Shown one piece after another: positions 32,353 to 42,312 of a DNA stretch of 60,781 bases. The stretch spans positions 1 through 60,781 of the forward strand of contig DWYY01000132.1 of assembly GCA_019118445.1 (NCBI GenBank). The letters are read 5' to 3'. How positions within the stretch are numbered: position 1 is the stretch's first letter; the number at the start of each line of letters is the position of its first letter. The translations under genes and the position numbers were made by a program. The DNA is from Candidatus Eisenbergiella merdipullorum. GTDB lineage: Bacteria; Bacillota; Clostridia; Lachnospirales; Lachnospiraceae. The notes below the pieces were generated by a model. It was not told where the DNA came from and searched no databases. It worked only from the letters and a program-made list of their open reading frames with translations.

Positions 32353-35004
32353 CTACCAGCGGTTCTTCAGCTTATTCTGGAGCCGATACAGGGTGTTCAG
32401 CGCGTCCAGAGGGGTCATGGTGCTGACCTCCACGTTTTTCAGTTCCTCCAGCACATCCGCATCCGTCACCGTATCGAACAGGGATATCTGCTCCAGATCC
32501 ACCTCGTCGTAATGCTCCTGCTTTTTGGAGGAAGCGGAGCCGCCGTCCGCTACGGAGATGCTCTGCACCTTTTCCGTGATATCATTGTCGGAAAGCTGCT
32601 CCACGATCTCCTTGGCACGGTCAATGACCATATCCGGCACGCCGGCCAGCCTGGCAACCTGGATGCCGTAGCTCTTATCCGCGCCGCCCTTGATGATCTT
32701 CCTCAAAAACACGATATCGTCGCCCTTTTCCTTAACGGCGATACAGTAATTATTCACATTGCTCATCTTACCTTCCAGCTCCGTCAGCTCATGATAATGG
32801 GTGGCAAAAAGGGTCTTTGCGCCCAGGAGCTTTCTGTTGCTGATATGCTCGATCACCGCCCAGGCGATGGCGAGGCCGTCAAAGGTGGAGGTTCCGCGTC
32901 CGATCTCATCCAGGATCAGAAGGCTGTTTTTCGTGGCGTTTCTGAGAATGTTCGCCACCTCGCTCATCTCCACCATAAAGGTGCTCTGGCCGCTCGCCAG
33001 ATCGTCGGAGGCTCCCACACGGGTGAAGATCCTGTCCACCACACCGATATCCGCCCTTCTGGCGGGGACAAAGCTTCCGATCTGTGCCATCAGGACGATC
33101 AGGGCGGTCTGGCGCATGTAAGTGGACTTTCCCGCCATATTCGGCCCCGTGATCACGGCAATCTGATGGGAATGATTATCCAGGTAGGTATCGTTGGGGA
33201 TGAACATATCGTGGTCGATCATCTTCTCCACCACAGGATGCCTGCCGTCCTTGATGTTGATCAGGCCCTTTTCGTTCAGGGATGGCCTGATATAATGGTT
33301 CTGTTCCGCCACTAGGGATAGGGAACAGAAGACGTCCAGCCGGGCTATGGCCTTGGCCGTGGTCTGAATGCGCTTCACCTCTGCGGCGATCTTATCCCGG
33401 ATCTCACAGAACAGATCATATTCCAGCGTACAGAGCTTATCCTCCGCGTTCAAGATCGTGTCCTCCAGTTCCTTCATCCTGGGCATGGTATAACGCTCCG
33501 CATTGGTCAGCGTCTGTTTTCTGGTATAATCATCCGGCACAAGGTCCAGATAGGATTTGGTCACCTCAAGATAGTAGCCGAATACCTTGTTGTATTTGAT
33601 CTTCAGGTTTTTAATGCCCGTGCGCTCCCTCTCTGTGTTTTCCAGTTCGGCAAGCCACGTTTTTCCATCCGTCTTGGCATGGCGCAGGTTATCCACGTCC
33701 TCGTTGTATCCCCCGCGGATCATGCCGCCCTCACGGATGGATACGGGAGGGTCTTCCTCGATCGAATCCCGGATCAGGCCGCACAGATCCTCCAGGCCGT
33801 CAATCTCCTCCTCGATCTTCTGATTGGCGGCTCCGGGCAGATTTTTCAGCACGGTCTTGATGGGAGGAAGCATTTCCATGGAGCTGCGGAAAGCTATCAG
33901 GTCCCGCGGATTGGCGGTTTTGTAGCTCACCTTCCCCAAAAGCCTCTCCAGGTCGTAGACCGGATTCAGGTATTCCCGGATCTCATCCCGGGAAAGCGGG
34001 TCCTTACAGAACGCCTCTACCGCATCCAGCCGTTCTTCCATCTCTGCCTTCTTCACCAGGGGCTGTTCCAGAAAACTGCGGAGCATCCTGGCCCCCATGG
34101 CCGTCTTCGTCTTATCCAGCACCCATAGAAGGGACCCCCTCTTGTTCTTCTCCCGCAGCGTCTCCGTCAGTTCCAGATTTCTCCTGGTGGAACTGTCCAG
34201 AAGCATGTAGCGGCTCACCAGATAGGACTCAATATGGGTAAAATGGCTGAGCGGGATTTTCTGTGTATCATATAAATAAGAAAGGAGCGCACCGGCAGCG
34301 ATGATCCCATTGGGAAACTCCTCAACACCCAGCCCGGAAAGCGATCCCACATGAAAATGCTCCAGAAGTACGTTCCTGCAGAGCGCCTCGTCAAAATAAT
34401 GGGGTTCCAGGGAAGAAATGGAGATCCTGAGCCTCCCCTTCAGATCCTCCAGGTCCATTCCGCTTACCAGGAAAGCATCGTTGCAGATGATCTCCGACGG
34501 GCAGTAGCGGATGATCTCATCCATCAGCTTCCGGTTATCCTCCACCTCTGTCAGATAATAATCTCCCGTCGTCACATCCGCAGCCGAAATTCCCGCCTTT
34601 CCGGAAAAATAAGCGATGCACATCAGAAAATTGTTCCTGTTGTCCTCCAGGGTAGGAAGATTCAGATTGGTTCCAGGGGTGACAACCCTGACCACCTCCC
34701 TGCGGACCAGTCCCTTTGCCTGTTTCGGATCTTCCATCTGCTCGCAGATGGCCACCTTGTATCCCTTGCTCACCAGCCGTCCAAGATAGTTTTCTACCGC
34801 ATGATAAGGGACGCCGCACATGGGCGCCCGCTCTTCCAGTCCACAGTCCTTTCCGGTGAGCGTGAGCTCCAGTTCCCTCGACGCCGTTACAGCGTCGTCA
34901 AAAAACATCTCATAAAAATCACCGAGGCGGTAAAAAAGGATACAGTCCGGATACTGCTCCTTCGTCTCAACGTACTTTCGCATCATCGGTGTCATTTCTG
35001 CCAT
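32353..35004 (-). CDS. mutS: DNA mismatch recognition protein MutS
   Basis: Full-length MutS of 883 residues. The mismatch-reading motif FYRLGDFYEMFFDDA (Phe-x-Glu wedge) lies near the start, the Walker A GPNMAGKSTYMRQ and the ABC signature region with DDLASGQSTFMVEM follow, and LLILDEIGRGTSTFDG is the Walker B. The ATG at 35004 has GGAGG five bases upstream; a longer frame to 35076 overlaps the predicted promoter. It begins the mutS-mutL-miaA-ynbB run. Confidence 0.97.
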   Translation of the reverse strand: MAEMTPMMRKYVETKEQYPDCILFYRLGDFYEMFFDDAVTASRELELTLTGKDCGLEERAPMCGVPYHAVENYLGRLVSKGYKVAICEQMEDPKQAKGLVRREVVRVVTPGTNLNLPTLEDNRNNFLMCIAYFSGKAGISAADVTTGDYYLTEVEDNRKLMDEIIRYCPSEIICNDAFLVSGMDLEDLKGRLRISISSLEPHYFDEALCRNVLLEHFHVGSLSGLGVEEFPNGIIAAGALLSYLYDTQKIPLSHFTHIESYLVSRYMLLDSSTRRNLELTETLREKNKRGSLLWVLDKTKTAMGARMLRSFLEQPLVKKAEMEERLDAVEAFCKDPLSRDEIREYLNPVYDLERLLGKVSYKTANPRDLIAFRSSMEMLPPIKTVLKNLPGAANQKIEEEIDGLEDLCGLIRDSIEEDPPVSIREGGMIRGGYNEDVDNLRHAKTDGKTWLAELENTERERTGIKNLKIKYNKVFGYYLEVTKSYLDLVPDDYTRKQTLTNAERYTMPRMKELEDTILNAEDKLCTLEYDLFCEIRDKIAAEVKRIQTTAKAIARLDVFCSLSLVAEQNHYIRPSLNEKGLINIKDGRHPVVEKMIDHDMFIPNDTYLDNHSHQIAVITGPNMAGKSTYMRQTALIVLMAQIGSFVPARRADIGVVDRIFTRVGASDDLASGQSTFMVEMSEVANILRNATKNSLLILDEIGRGTSTFDGLAIAWAVIEHISNRKLLGAKTLFATHYHELTELEGKMSNVNNYCIAVKEKGDDIVFLRKIIKGGADKSYGIQVARLAGVPDMVIDRAKEIVEQLSDNDITEKVQSISVADGGSASSKKQEHYDEVDLEQISLFDTVTDADVLEELKNVEVSTMTPLDALNTLYRLQNKLKNRW

Positions 35005-35066
35005 GCTTTCCTCCACACCGGAGCGCCTCCTGCCCCGGTTTCCTTCGTATTGACATATATTATTAA

Positions 35067-35095
35067 AATATATCACAAAACAGGAGATTTGTAAA
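35067..35095 (-). promoter_or_regulatory. Predicted mutS promoter
   Basis: On the minus strand TTTACA (35090-35095) and TATATT (35067-35072) are 17 bases apart, about 65 bases before the mutS ATG. The remaining 35005-35260 gap holds the divergent promoter at 35140-35168 and no other feature I can support. Confidence 0.65.
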
Positions 35096-35139
35096 ACGTA
35101 AACGAAATATGGGAAAATTGTATTCAGAATAACTCATCC

Positions 35140-35168
35140 TTGTTTTTCAGTCAGCGCTAGGGTATAAT
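35140..35168 (+). promoter_or_regulatory. Predicted promoter of the membrane-protein pair
   Basis: TTGTTT (35140-35145) and TATAAT (35163-35168) have a 17-base spacer and lie about 90 bases before the ATG at 35261. Confidence 0.6.
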
Positions 35169-35260
35169 TTAAAATTGAGGAGTTAAACGCGCAGGCTGGA
35201 TCTGCTGCATTTTTCAAATCTCCTCAGCAAAAATACATTACAGAGAGGGGTACTGTCAAT

Positions 35261-35728
35261 ATGAGCAAAACCTGGACCGTAAACGCCAATGGCATCAACC
35301 ACACCATCGAGTACAAAAAGAACCGGATGATCGTAGATGGAGAAAAATATAAGCTAAAAAGCGCCAATCCATTCATCCAGATGATTGATTATTCTGTCAA
35401 CTTTGGTGATGTGGAATGCCGGCTCGTGGTCATCGGGAACAAAGCGGATCTGGCTGTAAACGGGAGATATCTTGGAAGCGGCGCTCCCTATGAGCCCATA
35501 GGAAATATTCCTGCATGGGTTTCCGTGCTTGCCGCAGTCAGCGTGATCTTCGGCTTTCTTATGAACAGCTGGCTTGGCCTGTGTATCGGCCTTCTTCTGG
35601 GCGTACTTTATTTCAATCTCTATCTCAAGAAGAAAAAGGCCGCTACGGTCGTCATCGTTTTTGTGATCGCCACCATCCTGCAGCTTCTTCTTGGTGTCGG
35701 CGTCCTGCTGCTCTACAACAATTTCTAA
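35261..35728 (+). CDS. Unknown membrane protein with N-terminal beta domain
   Basis: A 155-residue protein with a soluble N-terminal domain of about 80 residues that looks all-beta (WTVNANGINHTIEYKKN, RMIVDGEKYKL, CRLVVIGNKADLAVNG), then two or three membrane helices (about 85-118 and 127-152). The repeated short strands and VDG turn loosely recall FAIM-type beta sandwiches; this is a weak resemblance only. GAGAGGGG precedes the ATG. It is followed 30 bases later by a DUF4190 protein on the same strand, so the two are likely co-expressed. Function unknown. Confidence 0.65.
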   Translation: MSKTWTVNANGINHTIEYKKNRMIVDGEKYKLKSANPFIQMIDYSVNFGDVECRLVVIGNKADLAVNGRYLGSGAPYEPIGNIPAWVSVLAAVSVIFGFLMNSWLGLCIGLLLGVLYFNLYLKKKKAATVVIVFVIATILQLLLGVGVLLLYNNF

Positions 35729-35758
35729 GCACACTCCATACATACGGAAGGGGATATC

Positions 35759-36100
35759 ATGGATCAGAACTATCAAAGCAACGCTAACAATGGCCCTGTC
35801 GCCGGCGGACCGGGCTCATATCAACAGCCGGCTCAGCCGCATCCGGTAGTGATCAATCAGCTTGAAAATAAAAAGGACGGCCTTGCCGTCTGTTCCCTCG
35901 TGGTGGGTATTTTCAGCGTCATCTTCTGCTGGGGGCTCGTCATTCCTCTGATCCTCAGCCTGATCGGCCTGATCACCGGGATCGTCAGTCTGGTGAGAAC
36001 GAACCAGCATACCGGCCTCGCGCTGGCAGGCGTTATTCTCTCAGCGATCGGCCTAGTACTCTGCGTCGCCATTGTACTGCTTCTTTTCATGGCCGTCTGA
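35759..36100 (+). CDS. DUF4190-type small membrane protein
   Basis: A 113-residue protein: a flexible N-terminus rich in N, Q, G and P (1-38), then two long membrane helices (about 43-76 and 85-112). GLAVCSLVVGIFSVIFCWG and GLALAGVILSAIGLVLC are typical of DUF4190 proteins, common and uncharacterised in Bacillota. ATG after AAGGGGAT. It is second in a two-gene unit ended by the hairpin at 36170-36200. Confidence 0.75.
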   Translation: MDQNYQSNANNGPVAGGPGSYQQPAQPHPVVINQLENKKDGLAVCSLVVGIFSVIFCWGLVIPLILSLIGLITGIVSLVRTNQHTGLALAGVILSAIGLVLCVAIVLLLFMAV

Positions 36101-36169
36101 TTCTTTTCGGTTTGTCCGGCAGAGGCAGATCAGACAGTCAGATATGCCATACGGATTTTCTTCCATAAA

Positions 36170-36200
36170 GAAGGAGCGGTTCCAAAAGGGCCGCTCCTTC
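36170..36200 (+). terminator. Terminator between DUF4190 gene and heparinase-like gene
   Basis: GAAGGAGCGG (36170-36179) and CCGCTCCTTC (36191-36200) form a ten-base stem with an eleven-base loop, followed by a pyrimidine-rich tail. It lies between convergent genes and may act both ways. Confidence 0.7.
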
Positions 36201-36237
36201 CTGTCTTCCTGATACCGTCCGCGCCGTACTGGCGCTG

Positions 36238-38226
36238 TCAGATGCTCATATCAAAGAGCTGTTCTCTGTCATTTTGTTCCGTTACACATATCTTCCACCC
36301 ATTCTCATTCTTAAATTCTACTTGCCGGATTACCGGTTTTTCCCGAAAGCTCTCTACAACACTCAGGAAGCAGACTTCCCTCCCCCTGCGCCTTACGATC
36401 ACCTGATCCAGCTTTCCGGTGGATGGATTGTCAGATCCCTCTGCCAGCCAGATTTCTCCATCGGATGGAGCGCAGTAAAGATCGGTGGTAACCCCTTCCA
36501 GGCTGGTCCGAATTCGCTTGCCTTCCAGATGCGCCGCGTTATGGAACAAGGAAAACGGCTTTTTGTCGGAGAAGGCATCCTTGCAAACGGCGCCACGTCC
36601 TTCCTCCACTTTCCCCTTCAGATGCATAACCCAGTCAACCGGCAGCGCTTCATCCGCTCCGGTTACATAGAAGGCTTCCGCAAAATAGGAATCTGTCCAG
36701 GCTATTTTTCGGATCATCTTCACATTTTTATAGTTCTCTTTTTTCCACTGAACAATTGTGAAGCTATCCGGCATCTCATATGGAGCTGTCCAGTCGCATT
36801 CCGCTGTCACATAAACCGTTCCCTCGTCCTCCTCATATTGCAAAAGGCGGCAGGCAGCCGGAGACTGATTTTCCTCTCCGATGACCACTGTATTGTGCGT
36901 ACCCGTATTTTTATAATAATCATAATGCAGGACCGCACCATAGCCTGTTGTTCCCAGATCCACAGAAACAGGTTTTCCAAAGGCCATATAGCTGATGCCA
37001 AGACGATCATAATGATCATGCTCTCCGCCATAGGTATCATGCTTAAATAACAGATACCGTCCCTCGCTGCCGCGCAGAATGGTATGCCCGTATGTTCCCA
37101 CAGGCGTATGATAATTGCTGTTCTGCCAGACCGCCCTGGAATCCGGAACAGATGGAAGCGTTTCCTCCCCATAGAAAAAGGCCTCCGGATTGCTTCTCTC
37201 TTTTCCCTCATACAGGCGGTTGAGGATCCAGAGCAGCCTGTCGCTTTTTATATGGCGGTATGCAAATTCATACTGATACAATTCTGTTTCCGTATGGCTG
37301 TAAGTGGTATCGTTCAGCATCGGCATCTGGCCGTCCGGCTGCAGATAATCGGGAAGGATTTCCATCATGGCCAGATAATTGGGATGATGGATGTGACTGT
37401 GTTCCGTATGGATGGCAAATTTTTCAAAAGCAAAGAAGCTCTGCAACGCATAAAAATGATAGCCAAAGCTTCCCTCAAACCACATGTGTTCCGGCAGCAT
37501 GCCATGCTCCAGCTGATACAGGAGTCCGTATTTTTCGTAAATGGCAAACTGTATGAGATCTTCTCTTTCAAACAGCATTCCGATCACCGCAATGGCGGAG
37601 CTGATGATCACCTCATGGTTATGGAGCTGATCTCGCCTGTGTTCCATCAGGAATTCTGCCCCCGGCAGGAACATCCTGTCCCTGACATAGGCCTTCTCTT
37701 CCTGAGTCATCCTCTCTCTCACCAGATCGTAGGCCATCGCCAGATTCCGCTGAAAATTAGCTTCATCCAGCGTCTGTGCGCCGGACCGTCCCGGTCCATT
37801 ATATGGAATATCTCCATGCACCTGATAATTGGGATAATATTTTGCATAGGCGAGGAGAATCTCTGTGCACTTTGCGGCATACGACGCATCCTCTGTAGCG
37901 GCATAGATCAGTCCCATTTCATAGGCGGCGTTATAATTCTGCGCATTTACACGCCCCCACCAGGCGCCGTCATATGGCTCTCCGCTATATTCGGTTCCGC
38001 ATGCCGGACAGCGATGAACATGCGCCCTGTCTCTGTCAAACTCCAGCGGCACGGAACATTTCGGGCAGTAATAATACAGCGTCCAGTTGGCGATTCCCTC
38101 TTTCGGAACCATAACCGGATGCTCCATCACTTCCCTGACATTTTCTTTCAGCCGCGCTACCACCTCCGGCTGGCGCGCAGCGCGTTTTCTGAGTTCCAAG
38201 CGGTCTTCTTTCGTAAATTGAAACAT
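36238..38226 (-). CDS. Heparinase II/III-like polysaccharide lyase with zinc knuckle
   Basis: A 662-residue (alpha/alpha) toroid plus beta-sandwich enzyme of the heparinase II/III group. Likely active-site parts are NHE (203-205), EGSFGYHFYAL (251-261) and GGEHDHYDRLG (400-410). Early in the protein two cysteine pairs (Cys54/Cys57 and Cys73/Cys76) form a zinc-ribbon-like insertion. No signal peptide is visible, so it probably acts on imported oligosaccharides in the cytoplasm. The ATG follows GGAGGAG. It lies 18 bases after miaB with no sugar transporter or regulator nearby, so the substrate (uronate-containing glycan, alginate or glycosaminoglycan fragments) cannot be decided. Confidence 0.8.
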   Translation of the reverse strand: MFQFTKEDRLELRKRAARQPEVVARLKENVREVMEHPVMVPKEGIANWTLYYYCPKCSVPLEFDRDRAHVHRCPACGTEYSGEPYDGAWWGRVNAQNYNAAYEMGLIYAATEDASYAAKCTEILLAYAKYYPNYQVHGDIPYNGPGRSGAQTLDEANFQRNLAMAYDLVRERMTQEEKAYVRDRMFLPGAEFLMEHRRDQLHNHEVIISSAIAVIGMLFEREDLIQFAIYEKYGLLYQLEHGMLPEHMWFEGSFGYHFYALQSFFAFEKFAIHTEHSHIHHPNYLAMMEILPDYLQPDGQMPMLNDTTYSHTETELYQYEFAYRHIKSDRLLWILNRLYEGKERSNPEAFFYGEETLPSVPDSRAVWQNSNYHTPVGTYGHTILRGSEGRYLLFKHDTYGGEHDHYDRLGISYMAFGKPVSVDLGTTGYGAVLHYDYYKNTGTHNTVVIGEENQSPAACRLLQYEEDEGTVYVTAECDWTAPYEMPDSFTIVQWKKENYKNVKMIRKIAWTDSYFAEAFYVTGADEALPVDWVMHLKGKVEEGRGAVCKDAFSDKKPFSLFHNAAHLEGKRIRTSLEGVTTDLYCAPSDGEIWLAEGSDNPSTGKLDQVIVRRRGREVCFLSVVESFREKPVIRQVEFKNENGWKICVTEQNDREQLFDMSI

Positions 38227-38244
38227 CTCCTGTCTCCTCCCCCC

Positions 38245-39702
38245 TTATTCCACCTGCTTTCCCAAAAAATAAAAGCCCTTGTATTCCTCCAGCTTAACCG
38301 GTATGATCTTCCCAACCAGCGAGACATCTCCCGGAAAATGGACCAGCGTGTTGTTGGAAAGCCGCCCAGTCACGAGGGAGGGATCGTGTTCGTTCACTTC
38401 TTCCACAAGGGCGTCCAGAATCTTTCCGGAAAGGAGCTTTACCTGCTGCCTAGCAGTATCCTGCACGACCTTCAATACCCTGTCGAAGCCGGCATGCACC
38501 AGTTCTTCCGGCACCTGATTTTCCATGGAGGCGGCAGGCGTCCCTGTCCGTTTGGAATAGATGAACGTGAACGCATTGTCGAACCGCACCTTCCTGATCA
38601 CATCAATGGTCTCATCCACATCCTCCGGCGTCTCTCCGGGAAAGCCCACGATGATATCCGTCGTCAGGGCGATGTCCGGTATGGCCGCCCGTATCTTTTC
38701 CACCAGAGCCAGATACTGTTCCTTTGTGTAGCGGCGGTTCATCGCCTTCAGGATGCGGGTGGAGCCGGACTGGAGCGGAAGATGTAGATGCCTGCATATT
38801 TTGTCAGAGGAAGCCATCACGCGGATCAGATCGTCAGAAAGATCCTTGGGATGAGAAGTCATGAAGCGGACGCGGCGGATGCCGTCTATCTTCACTACCT
38901 CGGAAAGGAGCTCTGCAAAGCTTATGGGATGTTCCAGGTTCTTTCCATAGGAATTCACATTCTGTCCCAGCAGCATGACTTCCACCACACCGTCTGCAGC
39001 CAGCCGCTCGATCTCCCTGAGGATATCCTGCGGATTCCTGCTGCGTTCCCTTCCCCGCACATAAGGGACGATACAGTAGCTGCAGAAATTGTTGCAGCCG
39101 AACATGATATTGATCCCGGACTTAAACGGATATTTTCTCTCCACCGGAAGGTCTTCCACGATTTTTTCCGTTCCCTGCCAGATATCGATGATCATGTCAT
39201 CCTGTTCAAAAACGGATGCAAGGAGTTCCGCAAACTTGAAAATATTATGCGTGCCGAAAACGAGGTCCACAAATCGGTAGCTTTTTTTTATCTTCTCAAT
39301 GGTCCCTGGCTCCTGCATCATGCAGCCGCACAGCGCCACCTTCATCTGCGGATTTTTCTTTTTCAGGCTGTTTAAGCGTCCCAGCCTGCCGTACACCCTC
39401 TGATCCGCGTTGTCGCGGACGGTACAGGTATTATAGATATCAAAATCGGCTTCCTCGCTGTCCGTGAGAACATAACCGGCCTGCTCCAGGATTCCGGAGA
39501 GTTTTTCGGAGTCCCTGGCGTTCATCTGACAGCCGAAGGTGGTAACGCAGGCCGTCAGCGGCCTTCCCAGCCTTTCCGACTGCTCCTTCACATAACAGCG
39601 GCATTTTTTGAGAAAATAGTATTGTCTGAGCGGCTCCTCCTCCGGCGCCGGCTTCGACAAGTCAATAGAATCCAGAAGCGTTTCCAGGTTTTCAGTGGTC
39701 AT
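38245..39702 (-). CDS. miaB: tRNA-2-methylthio-N6-dimethylallyladenosine synthase MiaB
   Basis: A radical-SAM methylthiotransferase that completes the A37 modification begun by MiaA. The N-terminal domain has cysteines in TTFGCQMNARDSE, NTCTVR and LCGCMMQ for one 4Fe-4S cluster; the radical SAM cluster motif is CNNFCSYC. A TRAM domain closes the protein (VEEVNEHDPSLVTGRLSNN). I chose the ATG at 39702 after AAAGG; the longer frame reads into pepT. 485 residues, slightly long because of about 55 residues before the first cysteine motif. Confidence 0.96.
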   Translation of the reverse strand: MTTENLETLLDSIDLSKPAPEEEPLRQYYFLKKCRCYVKEQSERLGRPLTACVTTFGCQMNARDSEKLSGILEQAGYVLTDSEEADFDIYNTCTVRDNADQRVYGRLGRLNSLKKKNPQMKVALCGCMMQEPGTIEKIKKSYRFVDLVFGTHNIFKFAELLASVFEQDDMIIDIWQGTEKIVEDLPVERKYPFKSGINIMFGCNNFCSYCIVPYVRGRERSRNPQDILREIERLAADGVVEVMLLGQNVNSYGKNLEHPISFAELLSEVVKIDGIRRVRFMTSHPKDLSDDLIRVMASSDKICRHLHLPLQSGSTRILKAMNRRYTKEQYLALVEKIRAAIPDIALTTDIIVGFPGETPEDVDETIDVIRKVRFDNAFTFIYSKRTGTPAASMENQVPEELVHAGFDRVLKVVQDTARQQVKLLSGKILDALVEEVNEHDPSLVTGRLSNNTLVHFPGDVSLVGKIIPVKLEEYKGFYFLGKQVE

Positions 39703-39778
39703 TCGTTTTGTACCTTTCCGTAATGTCTCCCTTATTTTCATGCGGACGGTTTTCCGCACTGTTCGTGCCGGTGTGCCT

Positions 39779-41026
39779 TTATCGGCCGCCTCCTGCAGCA
39801 TACAGGGAAATGATGTTGAGAAGGATCTGCACCGTCTTTTCCATGGATTCGATGCAGGCGTACTCAAATTTTCCATGGCAGTTCTGCCCGCCCGTGCAGA
39901 GGTTCGGGCAGGGAAGCCCCATAAAGGAAAGCCTTGCACCGTCCGTGCCGCCGCGGATAGGAATGATCTGGGGTGTTACGCCTTCCATTTCCATGGCCTT
40001 TACTGCATTGTCAATAAGATGGGCGTTTTCCGGCATGATCTTTTCCTTCATGTTGTAATAGCTGTCCTCCATCTCGACCACGAAAGTATCCGCGCCGTAT
40101 TTTTCGTTCATAAAATCCGCCGCTTTCTGAAAGAATTCTTTCTTTGTCTCAAATTTTTCCCGACTATGGTCCCGGATGATGTAGTCCACATCCACATGCT
40201 CCACATTACCTTCGATCCTGTCCGCATGGTAGAAACCTTCATAGCCTTCCGTCGCTTCCGGCGTTTCATGGACGGGCAGCAGGGCATGGAATTCTCCGGC
40301 AAGAAGAATGGCATTCTTCATTTTCCCTTTCGCACTGCCCGGGTGGACGCTTGAACCCTTTACATGAAGGACCGCGTTCGCCGCGTTGAAGTTTTCATAT
40401 TCCAGCTCGCCCAAAGCCCCGCCGTCTACGGTATAGGCATAATCCGCTCCAAAAGCTTCTACATCAAAATGATCCACGCCGCCTCCTACTTCTTCATCCG
40501 GCGTAAATCCGATGCGGATGGTGCCGTGCTCCAAGTCCGGGGAGTTCAACAGAGCTTCCGCCATCGTCATGATCTCCGCAACTCCCGCCTTGTCATCCGC
40601 GCCAAGGAGCGTGGTGCCGTCCGTAACGATCAGGCTCTGCCCCACAAGACCTTTAAGCTCCGGATTTTCCTCTTCCCTGAGCACAATGGAAAGCGCCTCG
40701 TTCAGCACGATGTCCCCGCCCTGATAGTTTTCCACGATCCGGGGCTTCACATTTCTGCCGCTTACAGCCATGGAGGTATCCATATGCGCGATGAAGCCCA
40801 GGACAGGGGCGGTCTTACCTGCTTTCAGTGTGGAAGGGATGGTCGCATAGACATAACCGTATGTTTCATCAAATTCCACGTCCGAAGCGCCCATTTCCCT
40901 GAGCTCCCCGGCGAGCATCCGCCCCAGGTCCTTCTGCTTTTCCGTGCTGGGGAAGGTGTCGCTGGGCGACCAGGACTGAGTGTCGATCTTCACATATCTT
41001 AAAAATTTATCCACAACGCTGCTCAT
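39779..41026 (-). CDS. pepT: Tripeptidase PepT
   Basis: A dizinc aminotripeptidase of the M20 family. Metal-binding parts are [19 protein letters not shown] and the glutamate pair in [31 protein letters not shown] is characteristic of PepT rather than other M20 members. 415 residues, normal length. It follows proA by 21 bases and precedes miaB. Confidence 0.96.
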   Translation of the reverse strand: MSSVVDKFLRYVKIDTQSWSPSDTFPSTEKQKDLGRMLAGELREMGASDVEFDETYGYVYATIPSTLKAGKTAPVLGFIAHMDTSMAVSGRNVKPRIVENYQGGDIVLNEALSIVLREEENPELKGLVGQSLIVTDGTTLLGADDKAGVAEIMTMAEALLNSPDLEHGTIRIGFTPDEEVGGGVDHFDVEAFGADYAYTVDGGALGELEYENFNAANAVLHVKGSSVHPGSAKGKMKNAILLAGEFHALLPVHETPEATEGYEGFYHADRIEGNVEHVDVDYIIRDHSREKFETKKEFFQKAADFMNEKYGADTFVVEMEDSYYNMKEKIMPENAHLIDNAVKAMEMEGVTPQIIPIRGGTDGARLSFMGLPCPNLCTGGQNCHGKFEYACIESMEKTVQILLNIISLYAAGGGR

Positions 41027-41047
41027 AGTATCTGTCTCTCCTTATTT

Positions 41048-42292
41048 TTATTTCCGGATCTGACCGTTTCCGCGGATTACATATTTATAAGAGGTCAGCT
41101 CCTTTAAGCCCATCGGCCCGCGGGCGTGGAGCTTCTGGGTACTGATGCCGATTTCCGCGCCAAAGCCAAATTCAAAACCGTCGGTGAAGCGGGTGGAAGC
41201 ATTGGCGTAAACGCAGGCAGAATCCACCTCGTTCAGGAAACGTTCCGCGCGCTCCGTATCTTCTGTGAGGATCGCGTCGGAATGGCCCGTGCTGTAACGG
41301 TTGATGTGGCTGATGGCTTCTTCCAGGCTGTCCACTGTTTTGATGGAAAGAATGTAGTCCAGATATTCCGTTCCGAAATCTTCCTCAGTCGCCGCTGTCA
41401 TACCGGGCACCGCTTCCAGAGCCCTCTCATCCCCCCGCAGCTCCACATTCTTTTCCCTCAGGGTCTGCGCCAGAGCGGGAAGGAAGCGTTCTCTTACCGC
41501 CTCATGGATCACCAAAGATTCACAAGCGTTGCAGACGCCGATCCGCTGGGTCTTTGCGTTTAAGATGATGGGGATCGCTTTGGCAAGGTCGGCAAATTCA
41601 TCCACATAAATATGGCAGTTGCCTGTTCCCGTCTCGATCACCGGCACAGTGCTGTGTTCCACCACCGTCCGGATCAGCCCTGCGCCTCCGCGGGGGATCA
41701 GGACATCCACATATCCGTTCATCCGCATGAACTGTTCGGTCACCACCCGGTCCGTATCCGCGATGAGCTGGACCGCGTCCGGACAGATGCCGCACTTTTC
41801 CAGGGAAGCACGAAGGCTGTTGGTGATCGCCAGGTTGGAGGAAAGCGCATCGCTCCCGCCCTTCAGAATACAGGCGTTTCCCGATTTGAAGCACAGCCCG
41901 AAGGCATCTGCCGTCACATTGGGCCTGGATTCATAAATGATGCCGATCACTCCCAGGGGAACACGCCTTTTTTCGATCTTCAGGCCGTTCGGGCGGACAA
42001 AACTGTCCAGGACCTCGCCCACCGGATCGGGAAGCGAGCTGACCTGCCTGAGCCCTTCGGCCATGGCCTCCACCCGCTCCGGCGTCAGCCGCAGCCGGTC
42101 CACCAGGCCGGGGTGCATCCCTTTGGCCTCTCCATCTCTGACATCCTTTTCATTCGCCTGCAGGATCAGGTCCATATCCTGCATCAGAGCGTCAGCCGCA
42201 GCCAGGAGCGCCCGGTTTTTCTCTTCTTCAGGCATACAGGCCAGCGCATATTTCACTGCCGCGGCAGCCTTTCCCATTTCCATCAGTTCCAT
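41048..42292 (-). CDS. proA: Glutamate-5-semialdehyde dehydrogenase ProA
   Basis: Second proline-synthesis enzyme, reducing glutamyl phosphate with NADPH. The catalytic cysteine is in [14 protein letters not shown], and [29 protein letters not shown] is the family's core. 414 residues. It is separated from proB by the cyclo-ligase and DUF896 genes but lies in the same unit. Confidence 0.97.
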   Translation of the reverse strand: MELMEMGKAAAAVKYALACMPEEEKNRALLAAADALMQDMDLILQANEKDVRDGEAKGMHPGLVDRLRLTPERVEAMAEGLRQVSSLPDPVGEVLDSFVRPNGLKIEKRRVPLGVIGIIYESRPNVTADAFGLCFKSGNACILKGGSDALSSNLAITNSLRASLEKCGICPDAVQLIADTDRVVTEQFMRMNGYVDVLIPRGGAGLIRTVVEHSTVPVIETGTGNCHIYVDEFADLAKAIPIILNAKTQRIGVCNACESLVIHEAVRERFLPALAQTLREKNVELRGDERALEAVPGMTAATEEDFGTEYLDYILSIKTVDSLEEAISHINRYSTGHSDAILTEDTERAERFLNEVDSACVYANASTRFTDGFEFGFGAEIGISTQKLHARGPMGLKELTSYKYVIRGNGQIRK

Positions 42293-42312
42293 ACGATCCC
42301 CACCTTTCTTTC

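Noticed and set aside
37084..38787. Plus-strand open frame of 567 codons over the heparinase-like gene and miaB
   Set aside because: It spans two genes read on the other strand, both with clear family motifs; the frame is a by-product of codon bias.
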